Shown in pieces: positions 45,848-55,031 of a stretch of 64,000 nucleotides of DNA. Numbering within the stretch: position 1 is the stretch's first letter; the number at the start of each line of letters is the position of its first letter. Location of the stretch: positions 1,302,001-1,366,000 of the forward strand of contig CP091718.1 of NCBI GenBank assembly GCA_022009675.1. The letters are read 5' to 3'. The notes beneath the pieces were generated by a model. It was given only the letters and a program-made list of their open reading frames with translations, was not told where the DNA came from and did not search any database. This DNA comes from Oscillospiraceae bacterium. Its GTDB lineage: Bacteria; Bacillota; Clostridia; Oscillospirales; CAG-272. The translations under genes and the position numbers were made by a program.

Positions 45848-47025
45848 GTGAACGCGAATATGAATACGGTCGGGTCCGGCGGTCGCGCCCGTCGCGCCCT
45901 CCGATGCCTGTTGCTTTCCGCACTTCTCCTGCTGCTGTGCGCGGTGGGAACGGCGTGCCGGGGCATCGGCGACAGCGGAGAAGCTCCCTATGACCATCTC
46001 GTCACCTTTGATTACAACTACGGCAATCTGGAAGCCAACTGCCCGACGCAGTACCTCGGCGTCCGGGACGGCGGACTTGTCTCCATTCAGCCCGGCTACA
46101 GCGATGCATTCACGCTGTATGAAATCAAGGGGCACTATCTGGAGGGTTGGTATACCGCCAAGACCGACGGGGAAGGCAAGCCGCTGAAGGACAGTAAGAC
46201 CGGCATGGTTCTGCTGGACAGCAAGTGGGATTTCGAGACCGGAACGGTCGGCGCCGATATGACGCTGTATGCCCGCTGGGTTGCCGAATCGGTGCTGTCC
46301 TTTGTGGACAGAGAGACCGGCGAACTTCTGTACTCCATGCGCGCCACGCCCGGCACCAGCCGGAAGCTCCCCGTGCAGGCGGAGGGCGCCATTATCGAGA
46401 AGATGCCGGGACACACCGTGTACGGCTACTTCGCGGATGCGGAATGCACACAGCCGTTTACATTCCCCCACACCTTCGGCGAGACCGATGAAACCGTGTA
46501 CGTTTCCCTGCTGGAGGGAACATGGCTGATCGTCCGGACACCTGCCGCGTTCCAGAAGGGCGTGAACGCCGGCGCGAACCTGTACCTGGATGCCGACCTG
46601 GATTTCTCGCAGGTGGCGACGGGGTGGCAGGTGCGTGACTTCGGCGGAACCCTCAACGGAAACGGACATACCATCCGCGGCATCACGCTGACACTGGAGG
46701 GCTCCCGGAACAAGAGCAACAATTTTGCCCTGTTCGGCACCCTGCGGAGCAAGGCATACCTGCATGATGTGACCTTTGCCGATGTGAACATTTCCTTCTC
46801 CGCCAAGGTCAACGGAACCTACGCCGTTGCGGGCTTTGCGTGGGCGGCGGAATCCGGCGCCCGGGTGGAGAACGTTACCCCTGACAGGCTTGCTGACCTA
46901 TGACTTTGCCAGCGCGCCCACCTCCACCGTGACCGCATGGATTGCGGAAAAACGGCATGAAACCGGAGGACGCGAACGGCTGTGATTACAGCGGTCTTGT
47001 CCTGCGGGATGCCGCTGCCGGCTGA
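45848..47025 (+). CDS. Lipoprotein with InlB/Listeria-Bacteroides (Flg_new) repeats (frame interrupted twice)
   Basis: About 391 residues. A long basic start and LLLSALLLLLCAVGTA|C make a lipoprotein signal. Two modules of the InlB B-repeat type follow: VTFDYNYGN...YLEGWYTAKTDGEGK...MTLYARW and LSFVDRETGELLYSM...GHTVYGYFADAECTQPF. The C-terminal part (VARTGWQVRDFGGTLNGNGH-like) resembles a GLUG/beta-helix surface segment. Breaks: C4 at 46878-46881 and A5 at 46948-46952, one base too long each; reading them corrected gives a stop at 47023-47025. GTG at 45848 is the start, AAAGGA nine bases upstream. Likely a surface adhesion or binding protein, associated with the protease before it or the importer after it. 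Confidence 0.7.
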
Positions 47026-47121
47026 CGCGCGGGAAAAACTGTACCCTGCGGGGGGCAACCGGCGGCGCGCCGGCGATCCCCGCTATCCATACGCATACCC
47101 GAATCTGAAAGGAGTAATTCC

Positions 47122-49791
47122 ATGAAAAAAACCAACATGAGACGGTTCCCCGGCGTCCTGCTCTGCCTGATCCTGGCGGCGGCGACGCTCCTGTCCTTTG
47201 TTGCCTGCAACGGCACCGGTGGCGGAACCGGCACGGCTACCGCACCCAACGGCGGAACCGGCAACAACGGAACAAACCCCGATGACCCTGCCGGGCAGAA
47301 AAACAACCCGGAGACAAGACCTTTTTCCATGAGCATCCAGACGCCGGACGGCGTTTTCAACCCGTTCTTCTCCACCTCGGCGTATGATTCCACCGTCGTG
47401 GGGCAGACACAGATCGGCATGCTGAATACCGATTCCAAGGGCAACATCGTCTGCGGCGAGAACGAGCCGACGGTCGCCAAGGATTACACCGTGACCGAGA
47501 CCGAGGAGAACGGCAAGACCTACACGGTCTACGAGTTCCTCATCAAGAACGGCATCCGGTTCTCGGACGGCGAGCCGCTGACCATCAAGGACGTGCTGTT
47601 CAATCTGTACGTGTACCTGGATCCTGCCTACACCGGTTCGGCTACCATCTATTCGACCGACATCGTGGGGCTTTGCAACTACCGCCTGCAGAAGACCGGC
47701 GATATCAACGATGATTCCGCCGCCGCCTTTGAGGAGAGCTTTGTCACCGAGGCGAACATCCGGATTCAGAACCTCATCGACTATGTCCGGCTGGTCGGCA
47801 AGGGCGTCAAGCAGGAGGACAAGCCCTCCGATACATGGACGGATGCCGAGAAGGAAGCCATGAAGAAGGACTACGCGACGGTTGCCGCGGCTTTCCTGGA
47901 GGAGCTGACCAAGGACTACAACGCCATTGTCAAGGAGTCCTATAAGGACTGGAAATTCACCGAGGCATGGCAGATCTTCCTGTACAACGACGGTGGCCGC
48001 AGCGAGCTGCTCAAGGAGGATCCGGCGCGCCCGGGCTACCCCCTGAAGGACGCGGACGGCAACTATCAGCTGAACGAGACCGAGGCAAAGCGCATCTATG
48101 CCGAGGAGATTCAGGAGTACACCGACGAGCACAAGGACATGAGCACCGAGGAAGCCATCAAGGCATTCTGCATCCTGTCCGTGTACGGCTCCTACTTCCC
48201 CGGGAATGCCATCACCGAGACCAATGCTTCCAACTTTGAGTCGGTCGTGAAGTACTGGCAGACGGCATCCACCGTGCTGGATCAGTTCACCGCCGAGGCA
48301 AAGAGTAACTATTTCGCCAGCATGACCAAGCTGGTTCCCAACATCAGCGGCATCACGACCCGTAAGACCGAGTCCTTCAACGGCAAGGAGCTGGGCGAGG
48401 AGTACGACGTGCTGACCATCAAAATCAACGACGTTGACCCCAAGGCTATCTATAACTTCTCCTTTACCGTGTCCCCCATGCACTACTACTCCACCAACAG
48501 CTGGAACGGCAAGGACTACATCGCGGCGTTCAACGGCGTTGATGAGTTCGGTCTGGAGTACGGTAGCATCCAGTTTATGAACGAGGTCATCAACGCTCCC
48601 TCCAAGGTAGGTCTGCCCGTCGGTGCAGGTCCCTACAGGGCGTCCAACGCCAAGGGCTCCGAAGAGGTTAGCGGCGATACCTTCTTCAACAACAACTTCA
48701 TTTACTACGAGCGCAATCCCTACTTTGAGACGGTCGGCGAGGGCATCCAGAATGCCAAGATCAAGTATATCCGCTTCAAGGTCGTTGCATCTGACCAGAT
48801 CATCAACGCGCTGTCCAACGGCGATATCGACTACGGCGATCCCAGCGCAACGCAGGAGAACATCGCCACCGCCGAGAATGCCGGTCTGGGACACGTCGAG
48901 ATCCTGACCTCCGGTTACGGCTACGTCGGTATCAACCCCCGCTTCGTGCCCAATATCACGGTGCGCCGTGCCATCATGAAGGCAATGGACACCGCGCTGA
49001 TTACGCAGAACTACTACAAGGGTGGTCTTGCCGAGATCATCTACCGCCCCATGTCCACGACCTCGTGGGCGTACCCGAAGGATGCCGCCGTCTATAAGAA
49101 TGCGGCGCTGGGACTGGATTATTCCTTTGACTCCACCGGCAGTGAGATCGAGGATATGCTGAAGGCGGCTGGCTATGAGAAGGTCAACGGCGTCTACCAG
49201 AAGCAGATTGAAGGCTTCGGTCTGGACAGACTGTCCGGCGCCAACTACCGTCTCACCATCGCGGGCGGCTCCACCGATCACCCCGCGTATGCCATGTTCC
49301 TGAAGGCGGCGGAGATCCTCAACCGTGTCGGCTTTGAAGTCAAGGTCGTGACCTCGCAGACCGCACTGTCCGACCTGTCTGCCGGTAAGCTGGCAATCTG
49401 GGCGGCGGCGTGGTCGTCCACGGTTGACCCGGATATGTACCAGATCTACCACATTGACTCGCAGGCAAGCTCTACCTCCAACTGGGGCTACAAGCAGGTC
49501 AAGGCAGGTAAGGCAACCGAGGCGTACTCCGAGGAGTACAACATCATCGTGGAGTTGTCCGCGCTGATTGACCAGGGTCGCTCCACCACGGATCAGAACG
49601 AGCGCAAGGAGATCTACGCGCAGGCGCTGGACAAGGTCATGGAGCTGGCGGTGGAAATGCCCACCTACCAGCGTAAGGATATGTCCTGCTACAACAAGAA
49701 CGTGCTGGACGAGAGCACCATGACGCCGGTCAGCGAGCGCTCGCCCTACAACGGTCTGCTGTCCCGCATCTGGGAGCTGAACTACCGGTAA
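47122..49791 (+). CDS. oppA: Oligopeptide ABC transporter substrate-binding lipoprotein (SBP_bac_5)
   Basis: An 889-residue solute-binding protein, large for the family (usually 520-650). Lipoprotein signal: GVLLCLILAAATLLSFVA|C, then a Gly/Thr/Asn-rich linker. The binding domain begins with GVFNPFFSTSAYDSTVVGQT and has the usual NGIRFSDGEPLTIKDVLFNL; NPRFVPNITVRRAIMKAMDT and WAAAWSSTVDPDMYQIYH follow toward the C-terminus. Extra length comes from a charged helical insertion at about residues 230-390 (EKEAMKKDYATVAAAFLEEL and similar). AAAGGAG lies eight bases before the ATG. It is the first gene of a five-gene operon with two permeases and two ATPases, and captures peptides outside the membrane. 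Confidence 0.93.
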   Translation: MKKTNMRRFPGVLLCLILAAATLLSFVACNGTGGGTGTATAPNGGTGNNGTNPDDPAGQKNNPETRPFSMSIQTPDGVFNPFFSTSAYDSTVVGQTQIGMLNTDSKGNIVCGENEPTVAKDYTVTETEENGKTYTVYEFLIKNGIRFSDGEPLTIKDVLFNLYVYLDPAYTGSATIYSTDIVGLCNYRLQKTGDINDDSAAAFEESFVTEANIRIQNLIDYVRLVGKGVKQEDKPSDTWTDAEKEAMKKDYATVAAAFLEELTKDYNAIVKESYKDWKFTEAWQIFLYNDGGRSELLKEDPARPGYPLKDADGNYQLNETEAKRIYAEEIQEYTDEHKDMSTEEAIKAFCILSVYGSYFPGNAITETNASNFESVVKYWQTASTVLDQFTAEAKSNYFASMTKLVPNISGITTRKTESFNGKELGEEYDVLTIKINDVDPKAIYNFSFTVSPMHYYSTNSWNGKDYIAAFNGVDEFGLEYGSIQFMNEVINAPSKVGLPVGAGPYRASNAKGSEEVSGDTFFNNNFIYYERNPYFETVGEGIQNAKIKYIRFKVVASDQIINALSNGDIDYGDPSATQENIATAENAGLGHVEILTSGYGYVGINPRFVPNITVRRAIMKAMDTALITQNYYKGGLAEIIYRPMSTTSWAYPKDAAVYKNAALGLDYSFDSTGSEIEDMLKAAGYEKVNGVYQKQIEGFGLDRLSGANYRLTIAGGSTDHPAYAMFLKAAEILNRVGFEVKVVTSQTALSDLSAGKLAIWAAAWSSTVDPDMYQIYHIDSQASSTSNWGYKQVKAGKATEAYSEEYNIIVELSALIDQGRSTTDQNERKEIYAQALDKVMELAVEMPTYQRKDMSCYNKNVLDESTMTPVSERSPYNGLLSRIWELNYR

Positions 49792-49835
49792 GTCCCGGCA
49801 GGTCATCCCTGAAACAAGTACGCATGTATGACCCG

Positions 49836-49882
49836 GGGAGGGGTTTGCCGGACGCCGGAGGGCGCCGCAACCCTTCCCTCAA
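49836..49882 (+). promoter_or_regulatory. Intercistronic stem-loop between oppA and oppB
   Basis: GGGAGGGGTTTGC pairs imperfectly with GCAACCCTTCCCTC around a GCCGGAGGGC inner stem. Hairpins here commonly protect the binding-protein mRNA and lower expression of the permeases; that role is inferred. Confidence 0.45.
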
Positions 49883-49924
49883 AGAGCATTTCCCCCATTC
49901 TGCACCAGAAAAGGACGACACGAA

Positions 49925-51383
49925 ATGGATATGATCAAATACATCGTCAAGCGACTGCTTCTGTCGGTGCTCATCCTGTTCGGTGTCTCCGTCATCATCT
50001 ACTCGCTTGCCCGCATGATGCCTACGGACTACGTGGATAACCAGTATTCATCCGCCGTTTCGCAGGGAACCATGCGGCAGGAGGACGTGGATCGGATCAA
50101 GGAGCTGTACGGACTTTCCATGCCGGATGCCTACCTGCGCATGAAGGTCGGTACGGGCAGCTCCTTCGCCGGGGACACCTTTTCCAAGAACACCAAACAG
50201 GCAACGTATGACGAGGACGTTTCCCTGGGACTCATGACATGGGAGGCATGGTATGAGGGCTCCTATGACGGACCGCACAATACCCGCCTGGTCATCAATG
50301 CCGACGGCACCTTTTCCATCGGCACGGTCGAGTCCCGCGGTCTGCACGTGGAGGCGGAATCCTCTGCCGCGGAGACTTCCGGCGGGGAGACGGAGTCCTC
50401 TGCTTCCGGTTCCCTGATTACGCTGGACGAGAAATACACGCCCGTGGAGAGCGGTACATACCGGCTGGTCGCCGGGGAGGGCGGAGACGCTTCCTCCATC
50501 CGGCAGGTGGTCTGCACACTGTCCGACGGGACCGAGCTGACCATCGCGGCAGAGTACCGTCTGGCTGGCTTCTGGGATAAGGCGGGCGCTGTCCTCAGCG
50601 GCTACTTCAGCTGGCTGTTCAATGTCGTCCGGGGCGACCTCGGTATGTCCTTCAAGTACAAGAAGCCGGTCAAGGACGTCATCTTCCAGAACATGGGCAT
50701 TTCCTTTGCCATCGCGTTTGTAGCGACTCTTCTGCAGTTCCTGATCTCCATTCCGCTTGGCATCAAGGCGGCAACGCATCAGTACGGCTTCGTGGATTAC
50801 AGCGTGACGGTGTTCTCCATGACCGGTATCAGCCTGCCGACCTTCTTCCTGGCGGCACTGGTCATCCGTATCTTTGCGGTGGATCTCGGATGGTTCGAGG
50901 TCGGCGGCATTGCCTCCTCCTCCCTGCCGATGGATGCTACGTGGTTGCAGCGGCTGGGCGATACGCTCTGGCACATGGTGCTGCCTATGTTCGTGCTGGT
51001 GGTGCTGTCCATCGGCTCGCTGATGCGCTATACCAGAACCAACACGCTGGAGGCACTCAATGCCGACTACGTGCGCACGGCACGTGCCAAGGGTCTGACC
51101 GAGCATACCGTTATCTACAAGCACGCATTCCGCAATACCATGATACCGCTTGTCACCATGATGGCGGGTATTCTGCCAAGCCTGTTCGGAGGTGCCATGA
51201 TTACCGAGACGGTGTTCAGTATCCCCGGTATCGGCAAGCTGGCATACGATGCCCTGATCGTGGCGGACATTCCGTTCATCATGGGCTACAATATCTTCAT
51301 CGCCATTCTGACTGTCATCGGCACCCTGCTGAGCGACCTGATGTACGCGGTGGTTGACCCCCGCGTCAAGCTCGGAAAAGTAA
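49925..51383 (+). CDS. oppB: Oligopeptide ABC transporter permease OppB, with large extracytoplasmic insert
   Basis: About 485 residues. The first helix (YIVKRLLLSVLILFGVSVII) is followed by a ~190-residue extracytoplasmic region, rich in Ser/Glu/Thr (SSAAETSGGETESSASG), far longer than in classical OppB (about 310 residues in total). The transmembrane core then shows LGMSFKYKKPV, LQFLISIPLGI and the EAA loop NADYVRTARAKGLTEHTVI, ending VVDPRVKLGK. As written the frame continues into oppC; reading the A4 run 51376-51379 as three gives a TAA at 51381-51383, which lies exactly at the TAAGGAGG ribosome binding site of oppC. Membrane-spanning subunit of the peptide importer. Confidence 0.9.
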
Positions 51384-51394
51384 GGAGGCGCCGT

Positions 51395-52500
51395 ATGAAT
51401 CTGAATGACAAGCAGAACCGGACCGAGAGTCCGGATGTGCCTGCGGAGATGGCTGAGGTCACTGCCGTGGATGTGGTGTCGCCGGTTCACGCTGACGCCG
51501 CGGAGGAGTCCGTCGAGGAGATCGGCGCCCGGACGCTGAGTCCCGGACGGCTGGTCATGAAGCGGTTTTTCCGCTCCCGCCTGTCCATGACGGGACTCAT
51601 CGTCCTGCTCGTGCTGTTCGTGTTTTCCTTTGCAGGACCGCTTATGAAGTTCCTCCCCTTTGTCTGGGGGAGAAGCAGGCGGACGAGAGCCAGCAGATCG
51701 AGCAGGCATACTATACCGAGGTGGAAAGCCCGGCGGGCGACGGCAGTAAGGTCTGGATCGTCCACTACTCCCACCCGACCAACTATCTGTCCCCCTCCGG
51801 CACCCACCTGCTGGGTACCGATGACAAGGGCTTTGACGTTTTCTCCCGCCTGATGTACGGCGGTCGCGTGTCGCTGACCGTCGGCTTCGTGGTGATTATC
51901 CTGGAGACCGTGCTGGGCGTGTTCCTGGGCGGACTTGCCGGCTATTTCGGCAAGTGGGTGGATCACGTCATCATGCGTATCGTGGATATCTTCAACTGCG
52001 TCCCGACCATGCCCATGATGATGATCGTCGGTGTCGCGCTGGATAAGCAGGACATCAGCGGTCCCGCCAAGCTGTATATCATGATGGCAATGCTGACGCT
52101 GTTCGGCTGGGCTGGGACGGCGCGCCTTGTGCGCGGGCAGATACTGTCCCTGCGTGAGCAGGACTTCATGCTCAGCGCCGAGGCGAGCGGTCTGACCGTC
52201 GGACGCAAGATTTTCCGGCATCTGATTCCCAATGTCATGCCGCAGCTCATCGTGTCCATGACGCTGGGGTTGGGTGGTATTATCCTGACCGAGGCAACGC
52301 TGGGGTATCTGGGCATCGGTCTGCCCGCCGAGTACGCTACATGGGGCAACATGATAAACGCAGCCGCCAACAACACGGCGCTGGTGTACTATCCGAACCT
52401 GTGGATTGCGCCGGGTATCTGCATCGTGCTGGCGGTTCTGGCATTCAACTTTGTGGGAGACGGCCTGCGGGACGCCTTTGACCCCAAAGCAAGGAGGTGA
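51395..52500 (+). CDS. oppC: Oligopeptide ABC transporter permease OppC (frame interrupted once)
   Basis: About 368 residues. The cytoplasmic N-terminus is unusually long and acidic (VPAEMAEVTAVDVV) before MKRFFRSRLSMTGLIVLLVL and the first helix. After LLGTDDKGFDVFSRLMYGGR, the family signature at the first periplasmic loop, the transmembrane core follows with the EAA loop QDFMLSAEASGLTVGRKIF, then LGYLGIGLPAEYATWGNM and a final NFVGDGLRDAFDPKARR. TAAGGAGG lies six bases before the ATG at 51395. The frame breaks at G5 51666-51670; one more G restores WGEKQADESQQIEQAYY. The stop overlaps the oppD ribosome binding site. Confidence 0.9.
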
Positions 52501-52506
52501 CGCGGG

Positions 52507-53802
52507 ATGGCTGATAAGCAGAATACGCATTACATTTCGGCAAAGGAATCCCGTGATATCGCGCGTTCCAACCGCCGGGAGATACGGCGGCTCCAGAAGC
52601 TGCGCAAGACGTACCGCCGCGCTGACTGCGTCACGCAGATGAAGGATCCCCGCAACGTGGTGGAATTCGACGACCTGCATACCTACTTCTTTACCGATAA
52701 CGGTGTCGTCAAGGCGGTCAACGGCGTGTCCTTCGACATTCCGCAGGGCGCGACGGTCGGCGTCGTGGGTGAGTCCGGTTGCGGCAAATCCGTGACCAGC
52801 CTGTCCCTCATGCAGCTGGTGCAGGCACCGATGGGACAGGTCGTCAGCGGCAGCATCCGCTTCCGTTCCACCGTCCGGGAGCCGGCAGGCTTTGAGCCTG
52901 CCCTGCGTCCCCGGCTGGGTAAGGACGGCAAACCCGTCCTCAACGCGGAGGGACAGCCTGTCATGGAGCCCGAGCTGGACAAGAACGGGCATCCGGTCAT
53001 GAAGCGGGCGTTCCGGACGCACGAGGAAGTGCTTGACCTTGCCAAGCTGCCCGTGGCGGATATGGCGTCCATCCGCGGACGCGAGATCGCCATGATCTTC
53101 CAGGAGCCGATGACCTCGCTCAATCCGGTGTTCACCATTGGCAACCAGCTGGATGAGGTGACTCTGCGCCATGTGGACGGCGCAACGCGCGAGACTGCGC
53201 GGAAGAAGAGCCTGGAGATGCTCTCGCTGGTCGGCATAGCCATGCCGGATCACGTTTACGCTTCCTACCCGCACCAGCTCTCGGGCGGTATGCGCCAGCG
53301 CGTCATGATTGCCATGGCGCTGTGCCGTAACCCCAAGCTCATCATAGCGGACGAGCCGACCACTGCACTGGATGTCACCATTCAGGCGCAGATTCTCGAC
53401 CTGCTCCGGGATGTCAAGAACAAGATCAGCGGCAGTATCATGCTCATCACGCATGACCTCGGCGTCATTGCCGAGATGGTGGATTACGTGGTGGTCATGT
53501 ACGCCGGCCGCGTGGTGGAGAAGGGAACCGTGCAGGAGATTTTCAAGGATCCCCGGCACCCTTACACCATCGGATTGCAGAAGAGCAAGCCCATCGTGGG
53601 GCGGGAAGTGGACAGGCTATACAGCATCCCCGGAAACGTCCCCAACCCCATCAATATGCAGCCGCACTGCTACTTCCGCGACCGCTGCTCCATGCGGTGC
53701 GACGCCTGCCGCGGTGAGTATCCGCCCATGGTGCAGGTATCGCCCACGCATTTCGTGGCGTGCTACCGCTGTACTGAGACCGTAAAGGAGGAGAACAGGT
53801 AA
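52507..53802 (+). CDS. oppD: Oligopeptide ABC transporter ATP-binding protein OppD
   Basis: A 431-residue ATPase subunit, longer than usual OppD (about 330-360) because of an N-terminal Arg-rich extension (RRADCVTQMKDPRNV) and an insert of ~60 residues after Walker A. Walker A is GESGCGKSV, Q-loop IFQEPMTSLNPV, ABC signature LSGGMRQRVMIAM, Walker B LIIADEPTTALDVT and H-loop LITHDLGV. The C-terminal OppD/F domain reads HPYTIGLQKSKP and has Cys residues (CYFRDRCSMRCDAC) as in members that bind a 4Fe-4S cluster. Ribosome binding site AAGGAGGTG at the end of oppC. Intact frame; drives peptide import with OppF. Confidence 0.94.
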   Translation: MADKQNTHYISAKESRDIARSNRREIRRLQKLRKTYRRADCVTQMKDPRNVVEFDDLHTYFFTDNGVVKAVNGVSFDIPQGATVGVVGESGCGKSVTSLSLMQLVQAPMGQVVSGSIRFRSTVREPAGFEPALRPRLGKDGKPVLNAEGQPVMEPELDKNGHPVMKRAFRTHEEVLDLAKLPVADMASIRGREIAMIFQEPMTSLNPVFTIGNQLDEVTLRHVDGATRETARKKSLEMLSLVGIAMPDHVYASYPHQLSGGMRQRVMIAMALCRNPKLIIADEPTTALDVTIQAQILDLLRDVKNKISGSIMLITHDLGVIAEMVDYVVVMYAGRVVEKGTVQEIFKDPRHPYTIGLQKSKPIVGREVDRLYSIPGNVPNPINMQPHCYFRDRCSMRCDACRGEYPPMVQVSPTHFVACYRCTETVKEENR

Positions 53803-53805
53803 GCT

Positions 53806-54942
53806 ATGGCAGACACTAAAAATCTCTCCCCGAACGGGAACGCGGAGCATCTGCTGGTGGTCAACCACCTCAAGAAGTACTTTCCCATCAAAAAAGCCCT
53901 GCATGAGAAGGATTCCGTCTACCTCAAGGCGGTGGACGACGTGTCCCTGACGCTGGATGCCGGCAAGACGGTCGGCATCGTGGGTGAGTCCGGATGCGGT
54001 AAGAGCACGCTGGGACGCACCATCCTGCGCCTGTATGAGCCGACCGCCGGGGAGATCATCTTCGACGGAGATCATATCGAGAATCTGAAGGGCGAAGCCC
54101 TGCGCCGCAAGCGCCCGGAGTTCCAGATGATTTTCCAGGATCCTTACTCCTCGCTGTCCCCCCGTATGACGGTGGGCGAGATCGTGAGTGAGGCAGTGCG
54201 CCAGCACAAGATCGTGCCCAAGACAGAGCTGAGAAGCTATGTCCTGGACATGATGGAAAAATGCGGACTGCAGGCGCATCACTACGACCGCTACCCGCAT
54301 GAATTTTCCGGCGGTCAGCGCCAGCGTATCTGCATCGTCAAGGCGCTGGCACTCAAGCCGAAGCTGGTCATCTGCGACGAGCCGGTGTCGGCACTGGATG
54401 TGTCGATTCAGGCGCAGGTCATCAACCTGCTCAAGGATCTGCAGGAGAAGCACGGGCAGGCGTACATTTTCATCTCGCACGATCTGTCGGTCGTGGAGCA
54501 CATCTCGGATGAGGTGGGCGTCATGTACCTGGGCAGCATGGTGGAATACGGCTCCAAGGCGGATCTGTTCGCCCAGCCGCTGCACCCCTATACGCGTGCC
54601 CTGTTCTCGGCAGTTCCCATTCCGGATCCGGATGTCAAGCTCAACCGCATCCATCTGGGCGGCGATATTCCGTCGCCCGCCAATCCGCCTGCCGGATGCA
54701 AGTTCCATACCCGTTGCCCCGAATGCCGCGATATCTGCAAGCAGGTTTCGCCCGTCATGCGGGACATGGGCGGCGGACACTGCGTGGCGTGCCATCTGTA
54801 CGATGGCGTGACGCACCTGGACCCGCCTGCTCCCGGAACCGTGTTCGCAGGGGGCGGAAACCAGTCGGCGGACAGCCGGCAGGCGCCGGAAACGCAGGAT
54901 CCCCTGCCCGGGAAGCCGGACGGAGCGGATAGCGCCCGGTAA
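53806..54942 (+). CDS. oppF: Oligopeptide ABC transporter ATP-binding protein OppF
   Basis: A 378-residue ATPase that pairs with OppD on the cytoplasmic face. Walker A is GESGCGKSTLGRTI, Q-loop MIFQDPYSSLSPRM, ABC signature FSGGQRQRICIVKA, Walker B LVICDEPVSALDVS, H-loop FISHDLSVVEH. The C-terminal OppD/F extension has PLHPYTRALFSA and GCKFHTRCPECRDICKQ, with Cys residues similar to the iron-sulfur motif of dipeptide transporter ATPases, then a low-complexity Gly/Ser/Pro tail. It begins three bases after the oppD stop; GGAGAACAGG serves as ribosome binding site. Frame intact. Last gene of the importer operon, followed by a terminator. Confidence 0.94.
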   Translation: MADTKNLSPNGNAEHLLVVNHLKKYFPIKKALHEKDSVYLKAVDDVSLTLDAGKTVGIVGESGCGKSTLGRTILRLYEPTAGEIIFDGDHIENLKGEALRRKRPEFQMIFQDPYSSLSPRMTVGEIVSEAVRQHKIVPKTELRSYVLDMMEKCGLQAHHYDRYPHEFSGGQRQRICIVKALALKPKLVICDEPVSALDVSIQAQVINLLKDLQEKHGQAYIFISHDLSVVEHISDEVGVMYLGSMVEYGSKADLFAQPLHPYTRALFSAVPIPDPDVKLNRIHLGGDIPSPANPPAGCKFHTRCPECRDICKQVSPVMRDMGGGHCVACHLYDGVTHLDPPAPGTVFAGGGNQSADSRQAPETQDPLPGKPDGADSAR

Positions 54943-54971
54943 CGGTAACCGCGCCTCGTATCCACAGAATA

Positions 54972-55012
54972 CCGAAAAGGGCTGTTGCTTTTATGCAACA
55001 GCCCCTTTTCGG
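54972..55012. terminator. Bidirectional terminator between the opp operon and the exporter operon
   Basis: CCGAAAAGGGCTGTTGC pairs with GCAACAGCCCCTTTTCGG across TTTTAT, with one extra C on the right arm; A and T runs sit inside the stem base. Confidence 0.85.
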
Positions 55013-55031
55013 CGCAGAGCGGGTTCGGACA

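Noticed and set aside
47083..49806. A 907-residue open frame on the minus strand, opposite oppA
   Set aside because: It is the antisense shadow of a well-supported gene in GC-rich codons; the translation is Leu/Val/Asp/Gly/Arg low-complexity with no family motif and no ribosome binding site.
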